Assembly (NCBI RefSeq): GCF_000423885.1
Contig: NZ_AUIV01000039.1
Coordinates: forward strand, 1 to 22,816
Length of the DNA stretch: 22,816 bases
From: Thermomonas fusca DSM 15424
Lineage (GTDB): Bacteria > Pseudomonadota > Gammaproteobacteria > Xanthomonadales > Xanthomonadaceae
Direction: 5' to 3'
This document shows positions 7,705 through 15,138 of the stretch, piece by piece. The notes beneath the pieces are model-generated. The model did no database searches. It was not told where the DNA came from and saw nothing but the letters and a program-made list of their open reading frames with translations. The translations under genes and the position numbers were made by a program. Numbering within the stretch: the stretch's first letter is position 1; the number at the start of each line of letters is the position of its first letter.

Positions 7705-8937
7705 TCAGTGGTCGTGGCTGGCGCCGGACTTGTCGACGTCGGCCTTGATCAGGAAGCTCTGCTCGGCGACGTAACGCGTCCCTGGCTTGAGCCCGCCCAG
7801 CACTTCGGCGTACTCGCCGTCGCGCTCGCCCAGTTCCAGCATCCGCACCTCGTAGGTCTCGCCGACCTGGGCGAACACCACGGTGAAGTCACGGAAGCGC
7901 TGCAGGCCGGACTCCTTGACCGCCAGCGGCACCTCACGCGCACTGACGACCACTTCGGCGGACACGGTCATGCCCGGACGCCAGCGGCCTTGCGCGTTGT
8001 CGATGCTGGTGCGCGCCACCACGCTCTGGCCGGACGCCAGCGGCAGCAGGGTCTGGATCTTCCCGCCGGTCGTGCTGTCGCCGGTGGCCGAGTTGATCTC
8101 GACTTCCTGGCCGATCGCGAGCTTCTCCGCATCCGCGCCGATCGCGCGCAGCTCCACCCACACCTCGGACAGGTTGGCGAGCTCCACCAGCGTGTTGTCG
8201 CCGGCCACGTCGCCCACGTTGGTGTTGCGCACCAGCACCACGCCGTCGAACGGCGCGACCACCGGGTAGGTGCGCATGCTCTCGTTACCTTCCACCACGA
8301 CCAGGGTCTGGCCGCGGCGCACGCTCTGGCCCTGCTGCACGGACACCGAACGCACGATGCCAGGGAAGCGCGCCTTGATTTCGGCGTGCCGGTTTTCGTC
8401 CAGCGCCACCGTGCCCATCAGGCGGATCGTGGTGCGCACCACCGCCGGGCCGGCGGCTTCGACCTCGACGCCGGCCTCTTTCGCAGCCGCCGCCGGGATC
8501 GTTGTGCGCCCTTCGTAGGACGCGAATGCCCAGCGGTGCGACTTGCCGGCATGCTGCGCCTTGACCTCGACATCGAACGAATGCGGCTCGGTGACTTCGC
8601 CACTGCCAGTGAGGTAGTCGCCTTCCGGCTTGAAGGTGAAATCGTTGACTTCGCCGTCCAGTCGCTTGAGCTGCACGGTGGCCCGCACACTCGAGGCCGG
8701 CAGCGGCTTGCCGCCCTGGTAGGCGTACAACCGGTACTGCGGCGGCACATTGGTCTCGAAGATGGTCACTTCCAGCGCGAAGTCGCCATCGCGCAGCATG
8801 CGGCCGCGATGCGGGCCGCGCTCGTATTCTGCAGCGGCGGCTTCATCATGGCTTTCGCCAGATTCAGGTGCGGGGGCGCCACCGCAGGCAGCGAGCAGCA
8901 AGGCGAGTGAAGCGATGGAGACAAGACGGACGATCAT
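7705..8937 (-). CDS. czcB: CzcB-type RND periplasmic adaptor lipoprotein
   Basis: This 410-residue membrane-fusion protein links CzcA to the outer-membrane channel. The N-terminus has a short hydrophobic stretch and a lipobox LLAAC|G with Cys18, so it is probably lipid-anchored in the inner membrane. A CzcB-type N-terminal region (YERGPHRGRMLRDGDFALEV) precedes the barrel-sandwich/lipoyl halves, seen as ARFPGIVRSVSVQQGQSVRRG and VVAPFDGVVLVRNTNVGD. A beta-barrel domain and a membrane-proximal domain follow. It ends SGASHDH, a small metal-ligand tail. The start ATG overlaps the czcC stop by four bases (ATGA, 8934-8937), indicating translational coupling. Confidence 0.93.
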   Translation of the reverse strand: MIVRLVSIASLALLLAACGGAPAPESGESHDEAAAAEYERGPHRGRMLRDGDFALEVTIFETNVPPQYRLYAYQGGKPLPASSVRATVQLKRLDGEVNDFTFKPEGDYLTGSGEVTEPHSFDVEVKAQHAGKSHRWAFASYEGRTTIPAAAAKEAGVEVEAAGPAVVRTTIRLMGTVALDENRHAEIKARFPGIVRSVSVQQGQSVRRGQTLVVVEGNESMRTYPVVAPFDGVVLVRNTNVGDVAGDNTLVELANLSEVWVELRAIGADAEKLAIGQEVEINSATGDSTTGGKIQTLLPLASGQSVVARTSIDNAQGRWRPGMTVSAEVVVSAREVPLAVKESGLQRFRDFTVVFAQVGETYEVRMLELGERDGEYAEVLGGLKPGTRYVAEQSFLIKADVDKSGASHDH

Positions 8938-10184
8938 GGTGTGGCTTCCGTGGCGACGGCGGTGAGGCGTTCGACCTCAACCAGACGGGTGTGATAGCGG
9001 GCGGCTGCCTCGACGCTGCGTGCGCGCAGGTCGAACAGCGTGCGTTGCGCCTGCGCGAGCGAGACGAAGGAGAAGCGACCGGCTTCGAAGCCGCGGCGGG
9101 TGACAGCAAGCGCCTGCTCGGCCTTGGGCAGCATCCGCGTGCGCAGCGCCTCGTATTCGGTACGCGCGTGCATCAGTTCTTGGTACTTCTCGAACAGGGC
9201 TTGGTGGCTCTCGAGGCGCTGTGCATCGCGACGCGATTCCAACGCGGCCAGTTGAGCATCGGCTTCAGCGATGGCGAGCGAGGCGCGCGGCTTGCTGCCG
9301 AGCGGCACCGACACCGATATCACCAGCCCCTGGTCGCCCAGCGCCTCGAGGCGACGCACACCCAGGCTGACGTTGATGTCGGGTTTGGCGCTGGCTTGGG
9401 CGACACGGCGCCTGGCAGCAATCTCCTCGGCCTCCAGCAGCGCACTGCGCTGGGCCGGTGTCATCGGCAGGCGTGTGGCGAGCGTCTCGAACGATTCAAC
9501 CTGAGGCAACTCGCGTAGGTCGCCGGTCGCCGCAGTGAAGTCAGGCTCGAAGGCACCCCAACTCGCGGCCAGGGTCATCCTGGCACTGGCCAGCTCGTGC
9601 TCGGCGTGTTCGCGTTCGAGTTCCGCATCGGCGACCGCGATCTCGGCAGCCCGCAGGTCTGACTCGGGATTGCGCGCGGCCGCGACCCAGGTGGCGACTT
9701 CGCGACGGGTGCGGTCGGCCAGCTTGACCTGCTCGCGGGCGAACTCCAGCCGCTGTTGGTCGGCCACGACCTCGATGAAGCGCGCGGTCGTGCGGCTGGC
9801 GATGTCAATCCGCACAGTGTCGGATGCATTGCGCTGGCGCGCGACTTCCGCCGCACCCAGCGCCTGCCGGGCGGCGCGTTTGCCGCCGAGTTCAATCACC
9901 CGACCCAGGCGCAGCGTGGTCTCGGCCGAGTGCACGCCACTTAATGCGCCGGTGCCGGCGACGTTCTCCAGGTCGGCTCCCGCGACGTAGGGCGTGGGCA
10001 GCCCCTCACGCTCGGCGCGGGCCTGGACGGCGCGAAGCTCGGCCGCCTCGGCGGCCAAAGACGGGTTCGCAGCGAGGCTGCGTGCGACAGCCTCTTCTAG
10101 ACGCAACGGTTCAGCAGCGTGCCCGGACAGGACAACGCCATGGGCCCCGGCAAACGCCAGGGCCATCAGCCAACGCAAATTCAC
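8934..10184 (-). CDS. czcC: CzcC-type outer-membrane efflux channel (TolC family)
   Basis: This is the outer-membrane component of the tripartite czc-type pump. It shows the duplicated outer-membrane efflux protein architecture: long Ala/Arg/Glu-rich helices around short beta segments (for example SAETTLRLGRVIELGGKR and INVSLGVRRLEALGDQGLVISVSVPLG). The chosen start is the GTG at 10182-10184 because a perfect GGAGG lies 6 bases upstream (10191-10195). It gives a 416-residue protein with a clean signal peptide (NLRWLMALAFAGAHGVVLSG, cleavage near HAA-EP). A longer frame from an ATG at 10217 would add 11 residues and has no comparable ribosome site. It is the first large gene of the operon, 62 bases after the small His-rich ORF, and it overlaps czcB by four bases. 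Confidence 0.92.
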   Translation of the reverse strand: MNLRWLMALAFAGAHGVVLSGHAAEPLRLEEAVARSLAANPSLAAEAAELRAVQARAEREGLPTPYVAGADLENVAGTGALSGVHSAETTLRLGRVIELGGKRAARQALGAAEVARQRNASDTVRIDIASRTTARFIEVVADQQRLEFAREQVKLADRTRREVATWVAAARNPESDLRAAEIAVADAELEREHAEHELASARMTLAASWGAFEPDFTAATGDLRELPQVESFETLATRLPMTPAQRSALLEAEEIAARRRVAQASAKPDINVSLGVRRLEALGDQGLVISVSVPLGSKPRASLAIAEADAQLAALESRRDAQRLESHQALFEKYQELMHARTEYEALRTRMLPKAEQALAVTRRGFEAGRFSFVSLAQAQRTLFDLRARSVEAAARYHTRLVEVERLTAVATEATP

Positions 10185-10220
10185 GGATAACCTCCGGGTA
10201 ATCGACAGACAGCGCAAAGC

Positions 10221-10239
10221 AGGCCGCCAAAGGCAGCCT
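10221..10239 (-). promoter_or_regulatory. Hairpin in the spacer before czcC
   Basis: On the transcribed (minus) strand AGGCTGCC, loop TTT, GGCGGCCT forms an 8-bp stem with one U-G pair. It lies between the stop of the His-rich ORF (10247) and the GGAGG of czcC (10191-10195). No U-tract follows, so it is not a standard terminator. A role in processing or translational control is inference. Confidence 0.5.
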
Positions 10240-10246
10240 CAGGGCG

Positions 10247-10630
10247 TCAAGCGATCGGAGGTCGGTGCGGAGGTGTTCGGGCCGCAGTGGGCGGCGGCGA
10301 TGTAGCGACGGGAACGCTGGGTGCCATGGGCACGACCGCGCTGAGGATCAAGGCGGGAAACGTTGGCAACGCCGTGACGGTCGTGGCGACGTCATGGGCG
10401 TGAAGCACCAGATCAGCTGGATCCGGTGATGCAGGCCCCTCTTCCTGTCCGGATGAACCACCTGCGACCGATTGCGCCGAATGGTCGTGGTCACCGCCGG
10501 CATGCGCATGGACGTTCCCGGTCGGCAAACCTGCCGAGACCATCGCTACCAGCAAAAGCAGGCCGGCCAACTGCCCGATGGGGCGGTGGATCCAGAGGCT
10601 CAAACGGCGATGGAGGGCACGGAGGGACAC
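10247..10630 (-). CDS. Small His-rich secreted protein heading the czc-type operon
   Basis: This 127-residue protein starts at a GTG (10628-10630). A basic N-terminus (MSLRALHRRL) is followed by a hydrophobic core (about 20-36) and a likely signal-peptidase site before a His-rich segment HAHAGGDHDH (41-50). The rest is Pro/Ala-rich and ends PTAARTPPHRPPIA. It looks like the small periplasmic proteins found ahead of cation pumps (CzcI/NccX-like position), but I do not recognise a named family. It is probably the first gene of the czc-type operon, 62 bases ahead of czcC. The ribosome site is weak (only TTAGGCG). A periplasmic metal-binding or regulatory role is inferred from composition and place. 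Confidence 0.65.
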   Translation of the reverse strand: MSLRALHRRLSLWIHRPIGQLAGLLLLVAMVSAGLPTGNVHAHAGGDHDHSAQSVAGGSSGQEEGPASPDPADLVLHAHDVATTVTALPTFPALILSAVVPMAPSVPVATSPPPTAARTPPHRPPIA

Positions 10631-10752
10631 CGCCTAAGGATGCCCTAGAAGGAAGGTGGGCTCAAGGAGCCGATCTCGGAAGTTCACGAATTGCCACTAT
10701 GGGTCGAAAGCTGGCTACTGCACTCGCCTGGTATCGCTGCATTCATTCCACG

Positions 10753-10772
10753 TTTACATGCGGATGTATAAT
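10753..10772 (+). promoter_or_regulatory. Putative copL promoter: -10 box with overlapping palindrome
   Basis: A perfect TATAAT lies at 10767-10772, only 7 bases before the ATG at 10780. A palindrome TACAT-GCGG-ATGTA (10755-10768) abuts and enters this -10 box, placing it where a repressor or metal sensor could act. No good -35 hexamer sits 16-18 bases upstream, suggesting activator dependence. The 149-base region 10631-10779 lies between the divergent czc-type and cop modules and should hold both promoters. Confidence 0.5.
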
Positions 10773-10779
10773 CGGGTGC

Positions 10780-11202
10780 ATGGCTCTGCGTGCGCTCCTG
10801 ATGCGGTTGTTCCTGGTCGTTGCGCTTTTGGCCAACGGTCCGGGCGTCGCGGGCGCGTCCATGCATCTGGAGCACCTGCGCAACTCCGGCGATCTGTCTG
10901 ACGTGGCTGCGGTGCAGGCAGCAGCAGAGGCAATAACCGCCTGCCACGGGGCCGAAGCGACCGCTCCAGCGGCCGTGGATCACGGCCCCCCGCAGGCTAC
11001 GAATGAGGCCGGCGACGCATCGCCAGCGGATGACTGCTGCCGGGCGGGCGATTGCTGCGCATGCATGCACCATTGCTCAGCGGCACCTGCCTGGTCGATG
11101 CTTGCCGACCTCAGCACCGGCTACCGGCAGACCGCCGAACCTTTCCTGTCCGGGCACGCATCCGCGGCCCGGGCCAACCTCCTGCGACCTCCGATCGGCT
11201 AA
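10780..11202 (+). CDS. copL: CopL-like Cys/His-rich metal-binding regulatory protein
   Basis: This 140-residue protein directly precedes copA, the position of copL in Xanthomonas cop operons, where copL is known to be needed for copper-inducible expression of copAB. It has an N-terminal signal-like helix (MRLFLVVALLANGPGVAGAS), scattered His/Met, and a metal-ligand cluster: CC at 86-87, then DCCACMHHC at 91-99. The C-terminal tail is RANLLRPPIG. The ATG at 10780 was chosen as the first in-frame start with the signal helix; an ATG at 10801 (residue 8) is an alternative. If the TATAAT at 10767-10772 is used, transcription would begin at or next to the first ATG, giving a leaderless or very short leader message. 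A copper-binding role is family knowledge; the mechanism here is unknown. Confidence 0.8.
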   Translation: MALRALLMRLFLVVALLANGPGVAGASMHLEHLRNSGDLSDVAAVQAAAEAITACHGAEATAPAAVDHGPPQATNEAGDASPADDCCRAGDCCACMHHCSAAPAWSMLADLSTGYRQTAEPFLSGHASAARANLLRPPIG

Positions 11203-11207
11203 GTGTC

Positions 11208-11282
11208 GCGGCGCGCCGTCATCGGCGCCGCTGGATCTGTCCGTGAGTTCCGCACTGACAGAGTAATGCTCGCTTCGCGAGC
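11208..11282 (+). promoter_or_regulatory. Three hairpins in the copL-copA spacer
   Basis: The 104-base spacer holds three inverted repeats in a row. GCGGCGC (11208-11214) pairs with GCGCCGC (11225-11231). CTGTC..GTG pairs with CAC..GACAG, with one mismatch (about 11237-11261). GCTCGC (11268-11273), loop TTC, pairs with GCGAGC (11277-11282). The last is followed by CTTCGACCTTTT and then by the GGAG of copA (11298-11301). The arrangement resembles an attenuator or stabilising leader; function is inferred. Confidence 0.5.
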
Positions 11283-11306
11283 CTTCGACCTTTTCCCGGA
11301 GTTTCC

Positions 11307-13145
11307 ATGTCTTCCGATTCTTTCGGCCGTGCCGAGGGGCTGTCTGTCCCGTCGCGCCGCCTCTTTGTTCAGGGACTAGCCGCCGGCGGCGCCGTTGCGG
11401 CACTCGGCCTCTGGCCCCGTTCGAGCTGGGCCGTCCAGGCCGAGGGCGTACCCAACGTGCTCTCGGGCACCGACTTCGACCTGACCATCGGCGAGACGCC
11501 GATGAACTTCACCGGCGCCACGCGCACCGCGATCACGGTCAACGGATCCATTCCGGCACCGCTGCTGCGCTGGCGCGAAGGCACCACCGTCAACCTGCGG
11601 GTCCGCAATGCCCTGCCCGCCGGCTCCATCCATGGCAGCCAGGCGTCGATCCACTGGCACGGGATCCTGCTGCCGGCCAACATGGACGGCGTGCCCGGGC
11701 TCAGCTTCAACGGCATCAACCGCGGCGAGACGTATCAATACCGCTTCGACGTCGTGCAGGGCGGCACCTACTGGTACCACAGCCATTCCGGCTTCCAGGA
11801 GCAGGCCGGCCTCTACGGGCCGCTGATCATCGAGCCGCTGGAACCCGAACCGTTCGCATATGACCGCGATTACGTGGTCATGCTCAGCGACTGGACCGAT
11901 CTTGATGCGAAGCGCCTGTTCGCCCGGCTCAAGAAGCGCTCGGATTTCGACAACTTTTCCAAGCGGACGGTTGGCGATTTCTTCCACGACGTGGAGCAGA
12001 ACGGCCTGGCCGCTACCGTCGAAGACCGCAAGATGTGGGGCCAGATGCGGATGACGCCGACCGACCTGTCGGACGTCAACGCCAACACCTATACCTACCT
12101 CATGAACGGCACGACCTCGCTCGGCAACTGGACCGGGCTGTTTCGGTCGGGCGAGAAGGTGCGCCTGCGCTTCATCAACGGCTCCGCGATGACGTACTTC
12201 GACGTGCGTATTCCCGGCCTGAAGATGACCGTGGTCGCGGCCGATGGCCAGTACGTGCGTCCGGTGACCGTTGACGAGTTCCGCATCGCCACCGCCGAGA
12301 CCTTCGACGTCATTGTCGAACCCACCGGGCAGGATGCATTCACCATCTTCGCCCAGGACAGCGGCCGCTCCGGCTACATCAGCGGCACCCTCGCGGCCAG
12401 GGAAGGCTTGCGCGCGCCGATTCCGAGCGTCGACCCAAAGCCGATCCTCAGCATGGACGACATGGGCCATGGCGGAATGGGTGGCGGCGGCCACGACATG
12501 TCGTCGATGGCCGGCGGTGCCATGGCCGGAATGGATCACAGCGGCCACGACATGTCGTCAATGTCCTCCAATGCGACAGCCGGCGGCAGCATGGCCGGCA
12601 TGGACCACGGTGGCGGCGGGATGCAGGAACACCCTGTCACCGAAACCGGCAATCCCCTGGTCGACATGCAGACGATGGCGCCCGTGCCCAGGTTGGATGA
12701 CCCGGGCATCGGCCTGCGCGACAACGGTCGCCGTGTGCTGACCTACGCCGATCTGCGCAGCACCTTCCGCGACCCCGACGGGCGCGAGCCCGGGCGCACG
12801 ATCGAGCTGCACCTGACCGGACACATGGAGCGCTTCTCCTGGTCGTTCAACGGCGTGAAGTTCGCCGACGCACAGCCGCTGCGCCTGAACTACGGCGAGC
12901 GCCTGCGGATCGTGCTGGTCAACGACACGATGATGTCGCACCCGATCCATCTCCACGGCATGTGGAGCGACCTCGAGGACGAATCGGGCAACTTCATGGT
13001 GCGCAAGCACACCATCGACATGCCGCCCGGCACCCGGCGCAGCTACCGGGTGCGTGCCGATGCCCTTGGCCGTTGGGCCTACCACTGCCACCTGCTCTAC
13101 CACATGGAAGCCGGCATGTTCCGCGAAGTGCGGGTGGAGGAATGA
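11307..13145 (+). CDS. copA: CopA-family periplasmic multicopper oxidase
   Basis: This 612-residue copper resistance protein likely oxidises Cu(I) and binds copper in the periplasm. The N-terminus has a twin-arginine signal (SRRLFVQGLAAGGAVAALGL), so it is exported folded by Tat. The type 2/3 copper ligands are visible: HWHG at 116-119, HSH at 158-160, HPIHLH at 545-550, and HCH at 593-595 with H599 and M604. Between the cupredoxin domains, residues about 383-443 form a Met/His/Gly-rich region (repeats such as AGMDHSGHDMSSM and AGMDHGG) typical of CopA/PcoA, where extra copper is held. The ATG (11307) has GGAG 5 bases upstream. The stop overlaps the copB start by four bases (ATGA, 13142-13145). 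Confidence 0.96.
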   Translation: MSSDSFGRAEGLSVPSRRLFVQGLAAGGAVAALGLWPRSSWAVQAEGVPNVLSGTDFDLTIGETPMNFTGATRTAITVNGSIPAPLLRWREGTTVNLRVRNALPAGSIHGSQASIHWHGILLPANMDGVPGLSFNGINRGETYQYRFDVVQGGTYWYHSHSGFQEQAGLYGPLIIEPLEPEPFAYDRDYVVMLSDWTDLDAKRLFARLKKRSDFDNFSKRTVGDFFHDVEQNGLAATVEDRKMWGQMRMTPTDLSDVNANTYTYLMNGTTSLGNWTGLFRSGEKVRLRFINGSAMTYFDVRIPGLKMTVVAADGQYVRPVTVDEFRIATAETFDVIVEPTGQDAFTIFAQDSGRSGYISGTLAAREGLRAPIPSVDPKPILSMDDMGHGGMGGGGHDMSSMAGGAMAGMDHSGHDMSSMSSNATAGGSMAGMDHGGGGMQEHPVTETGNPLVDMQTMAPVPRLDDPGIGLRDNGRRVLTYADLRSTFRDPDGREPGRTIELHLTGHMERFSWSFNGVKFADAQPLRLNYGERLRIVLVNDTMMSHPIHLHGMWSDLEDESGNFMVRKHTIDMPPGTRRSYRVRADALGRWAYHCHLLYHMEAGMFREVRVEE

Positions 13146-13537
13146 ACGCCATGATCCGTTCCCACCGCCATTCTCTGGCCATCGGCCTTGCCCCGTACAA
13201 GTTTGAAATCAAGGCGACCGCCTATCTCGGGCAGTCCGGCCAGGTCGGACTCGGCGCGGAAGCCGAATACGAAACGCTGTTCACCAACCGCCTGATCGGC
13301 CAGTGGCTGGTCGAGGGCGAAGCATGGAGCAAGGACGATCCGGCGGTTGGCATCGGCAGCGGACTGAGCAAGGTCGAAGCCGGTTTCCGCCTGCGCTACG
13401 AGTTCCATCGCCGGTTTGCGCCCTACCTCGGCGTGGTCTGGGAACGCGCTTATGGCCGAACCGCGGATCAGCGTCGCGCGCAGTCCGGGGACATCGACGA
13501 CACCCGGATCGTGGCGGGCGTTCGTATCTGGTTCTGA
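13142..13537 (+). CDS. copB: CopB outer-membrane copper protein, internally deleted
   Basis: This 131-residue ORF starts in the ATGA overlap with copA, as copB does in related operons. Its first residues (MNAMIRSHRHSLAIGL) look like the start of the CopB signal peptide. They are fused directly to the distal beta-barrel part of CopB (LAPYKFEIKATAYLGQSGQV through FAPYLGVVWERAYG to VAGVRIWF, with the C-terminal Phe of outer-membrane proteins). CopB/PcoB proteins are usually about 300 residues or more. The missing part is the rest of the signal peptide, the Met/His-rich N-terminal region and the first barrel strands. The deletion is in frame, with its junction near 13181-13195. The product probably lacks a working signal peptide and cannot form a barrel. 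The identity of the C-terminal part is secure. Confidence 0.8.
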   Translation: MNAMIRSHRHSLAIGLAPYKFEIKATAYLGQSGQVGLGAEAEYETLFTNRLIGQWLVEGEAWSKDDPAVGIGSGLSKVEAGFRLRYEFHRRFAPYLGVVWERAYGRTADQRRAQSGDIDDTRIVAGVRIWF

Positions 13538-13628
13538 CAGGCAAACGCACATTGAAACCCGACACCCGAACCACGCCTGACTGTGACGGCTGGCAAGCAC
13601 ACAACCATCGATCTACTGGAGTCTCTGC

Positions 13629-14141
13629 ATGAACGCAATGACAACTTCCATCACCCTCGCCCTGGCGCTCGCCATCGTGCCGCCAGCGATGGCAAAGGCG
13701 ACGCAGTCCCATGCACAACATCACCCCGTCGCCGCGGCCAGCGCGGACGTGGATGTTCCTACCGACGCAACAGCCGCGGTCGCGGTGGCCGAACGCTTCC
13801 ACGGCGCGCTGTCCAGCGGTGACATGGCCACGGTCGAAGCGCTGCTCGCAGCCGACGTCCTCATCCTGGAATCCGGAGGCGCCGAGCGCAGCCGCGAGGA
13901 ATACATGGGCCACCACGCCGTCAGCGATGCGGCATTCCTCAAGGGCGCGCATCGCCAGCTGCTCCGCCAGCGTGCACGGGTCGCGGGCGAGTTCGCTTGG
14001 GTCGGCACCGAAAGCGAGCTGCACGCCAAGAAGGACGGCAAGCCACTGACCGTCCAGAGCACCGAGACGATGGTGCTGCAACAGACCGCGGACGGCTGGC
14101 GCATCGTCCACATCCATTGGTCCTCGCGAACCAAACGCTGA
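13629..14141 (+). CDS. Secreted NTF2/SnoaL-like (DUF4440-type) protein
   Basis: This 170-residue protein has a signal peptide (MNAMTTSITLALALAIVPPAMA), a short His-containing linker (HAQHHP), and an NTF2-like fold pattern. Helix AVAVAERFHGALSSGDMATV is followed by LLAADVLILESGGAERSREEYMGHH, then alternating strands ending VLQQTADGWRIVHIHWSS. This matches SnoaL/DUF4440-type cone-fold proteins, which lack a common activity. The ATG (13629) has GGAG 7 bases upstream. It lies 91 bases after copB, on the same strand as the copper genes, so it is probably part of the cop operon. A periplasmic role in copper stress is inferred from location and the His residues only. Confidence 0.8.
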   Translation: MNAMTTSITLALALAIVPPAMAKATQSHAQHHPVAAASADVDVPTDATAAVAVAERFHGALSSGDMATVEALLAADVLILESGGAERSREEYMGHHAVSDAAFLKGAHRQLLRQRARVAGEFAWVGTESELHAKKDGKPLTVQSTETMVLQQTADGWRIVHIHWSSRTKR

Positions 14142-14155
14142 GCGGGGACTCCGAA

Positions 14156-14680
14156 ATGAAGGCTTACAGATTGAACCGCCTGACGTGGGTTGCCTTTGCG
14201 GTGGCGGGCCTGGGTGCTTGCACCCAGGCGGCTACACCCACGCAATCCACCATCGCGCCCGCTGCACAGGTCGTCCAGGAAACAGCCGACGCGACTCCCG
14301 CTGCCCTGCCCCGCATGACCGTCCACAAGACCCCGACCTGCGGGTGCTGCGGCAGCTGGATCGACCACGTGAAAAAAGCAGGCTTCACCGTGGATGTGCA
14401 TGACATGGACGACCTGGGTCCGGTCAAGGAGCGCCTGGGTGTTCCCTATGCCAAGGGCTCCTGCCATACGGCCGAGGTCGGCGGATACCTCATCGAGGGC
14501 CATATCCCGGCCGAGGACATCAAGCGCCTGCTTGCAGAGAAGCCGGACGCACGCGGCCTAGTCCTGCCGGGAATGCCGCTCGGTTCGCCCGGCATGGAGG
14601 TGCCGGACGGGCGCCAGCAGCCGTACACGGTCGAACTGGTCCGGCACGACGGAACCACTGAGCCGTTCTCACAGCACTGA
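14156..14680 (+). CDS. DUF411 metal-binding lipoprotein
   Basis: This 174-residue protein has a lipobox (VAGLGAC, Cys22), so it is likely membrane-anchored in the periplasm. A DUF411 domain follows, with MTVHKTPTCGCCGSWIDHV carrying a CxCC ligand cluster (C62, C64, C65). Next come KKAGFTVDVHDMDDL, GVPYAKGSCHTAEVGGYLIEGHIPAEDIKRLL and GLVLPGMPLGSPGMEV, all typical of the family. DUF411 proteins resemble thioredoxin-like copper proteins and are commonly found in copper and silver resistance loci; metal binding is family knowledge, while the reaction is unknown. The start ATG (14156) lies 14 bases after the NTF2-like gene, so the two are probably co-transcribed. Confidence 0.9.
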   Translation: MKAYRLNRLTWVAFAVAGLGACTQAATPTQSTIAPAAQVVQETADATPAALPRMTVHKTPTCGCCGSWIDHVKKAGFTVDVHDMDDLGPVKERLGVPYAKGSCHTAEVGGYLIEGHIPAEDIKRLLAEKPDARGLVLPGMPLGSPGMEVPDGRQQPYTVELVRHDGTTEPFSQH

Positions 14681-14691
14681 ACAGCCACCAA

Positions 14692-14717
14692 GCAATGCCG
14701 CCGAACGGAGGCATTGC
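14692..14717 (+). promoter_or_regulatory. Strong hairpin between the DUF411 gene and copC
   Basis: GCAATGCC (14692-14699) and GGCATTGC (14710-14717) form a perfect 8-bp stem. Inside it CC/GG can pair further across a G-A mismatch around a GAAC loop. It begins 11 bases after the DUF411 stop and ends 27 bases before copC. There is no T-run after it, so a simple intrinsic terminator is unlikely. Partial termination or mRNA processing is possible. Confidence 0.6.
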
Positions 14718-14744
14718 ACCACCTTCGCAACGAGGATCATCGAT

Positions 14745-15128
14745 ATGAACTTGTCAAACGTTTTTCGCTCCATGGCGCTCGTCTTCGCGATCGCAGCGGG
14801 CCAGTTCTCGCTGCAAGTTGCCCACGCCCACGCCGCGCTGCAGCAGTCCACGCCGGCGGCAAATGCGGTGGTGGCCTCGCCGAGCCAGATTGATCTGGTA
14901 TTCAACGAAACGCTGATTCCGCGGGCCTCGCGCCTCAAGTTGCTCATGAAGCACGGCAGCTCCACCATGCCGGTCGAGAATTTCACGACCGAGATCGTCA
15001 ACAACGGCAAGACGCTGCGTGCCAAGCTGCCCAAGCCACTGGCTGCGGGTGCCTATCGCGTGGAATACCGCGCCGTTGGGGGCGACAACCACCCGATGAC
15101 GGGCAGCTTCAGCTTCACTGTGCGCTGA
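14745..15128 (+). CDS. copC: CopC periplasmic copper-binding protein
   Basis: This 127-residue protein belongs to the CopC family of small periplasmic copper carriers. A signal peptide ends at VAHA, leaving a mature N-terminus HAALQQSTPAANAVV. The first His is the expected Cu(II) ligand, and QSTPAANA matches the conserved SxPA segment. The C-terminal Ig-like strand contains GGDNHPMTGSFSFTVR, with the second conserved His (H116). There is no Met-rich Cu(I) loop, which suggests a Cu(II)-only CopC. The ATG follows GAGGA (about 14732-14736). It lies 10 bases ahead of copD, its usual partner. Confidence 0.95.
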   Translation: MNLSNVFRSMALVFAIAAGQFSLQVAHAHAALQQSTPAANAVVASPSQIDLVFNETLIPRASRLKLLMKHGSSTMPVENFTTEIVNNGKTLRAKLPKPLAAGAYRVEYRAVGGDNHPMTGSFSFTVR

Positions 15129-15138
15129 GGATCCCGAC

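Noticed and set aside
10753..10772. TTTACA at about 10753-10758 as the -35 box for the copL TATAAT
   Set aside because: The spacing to the -10 is only 8 bases, far short of the 16-18 needed; it is better read as part of the palindrome.
12536..12724. Met/His-rich coding repeats in copA as a possible DNA-level repeat element
   Set aside because: Explained by the normal Met/His-rich region of CopA-type oxidases; the DNA repeats are irregular.
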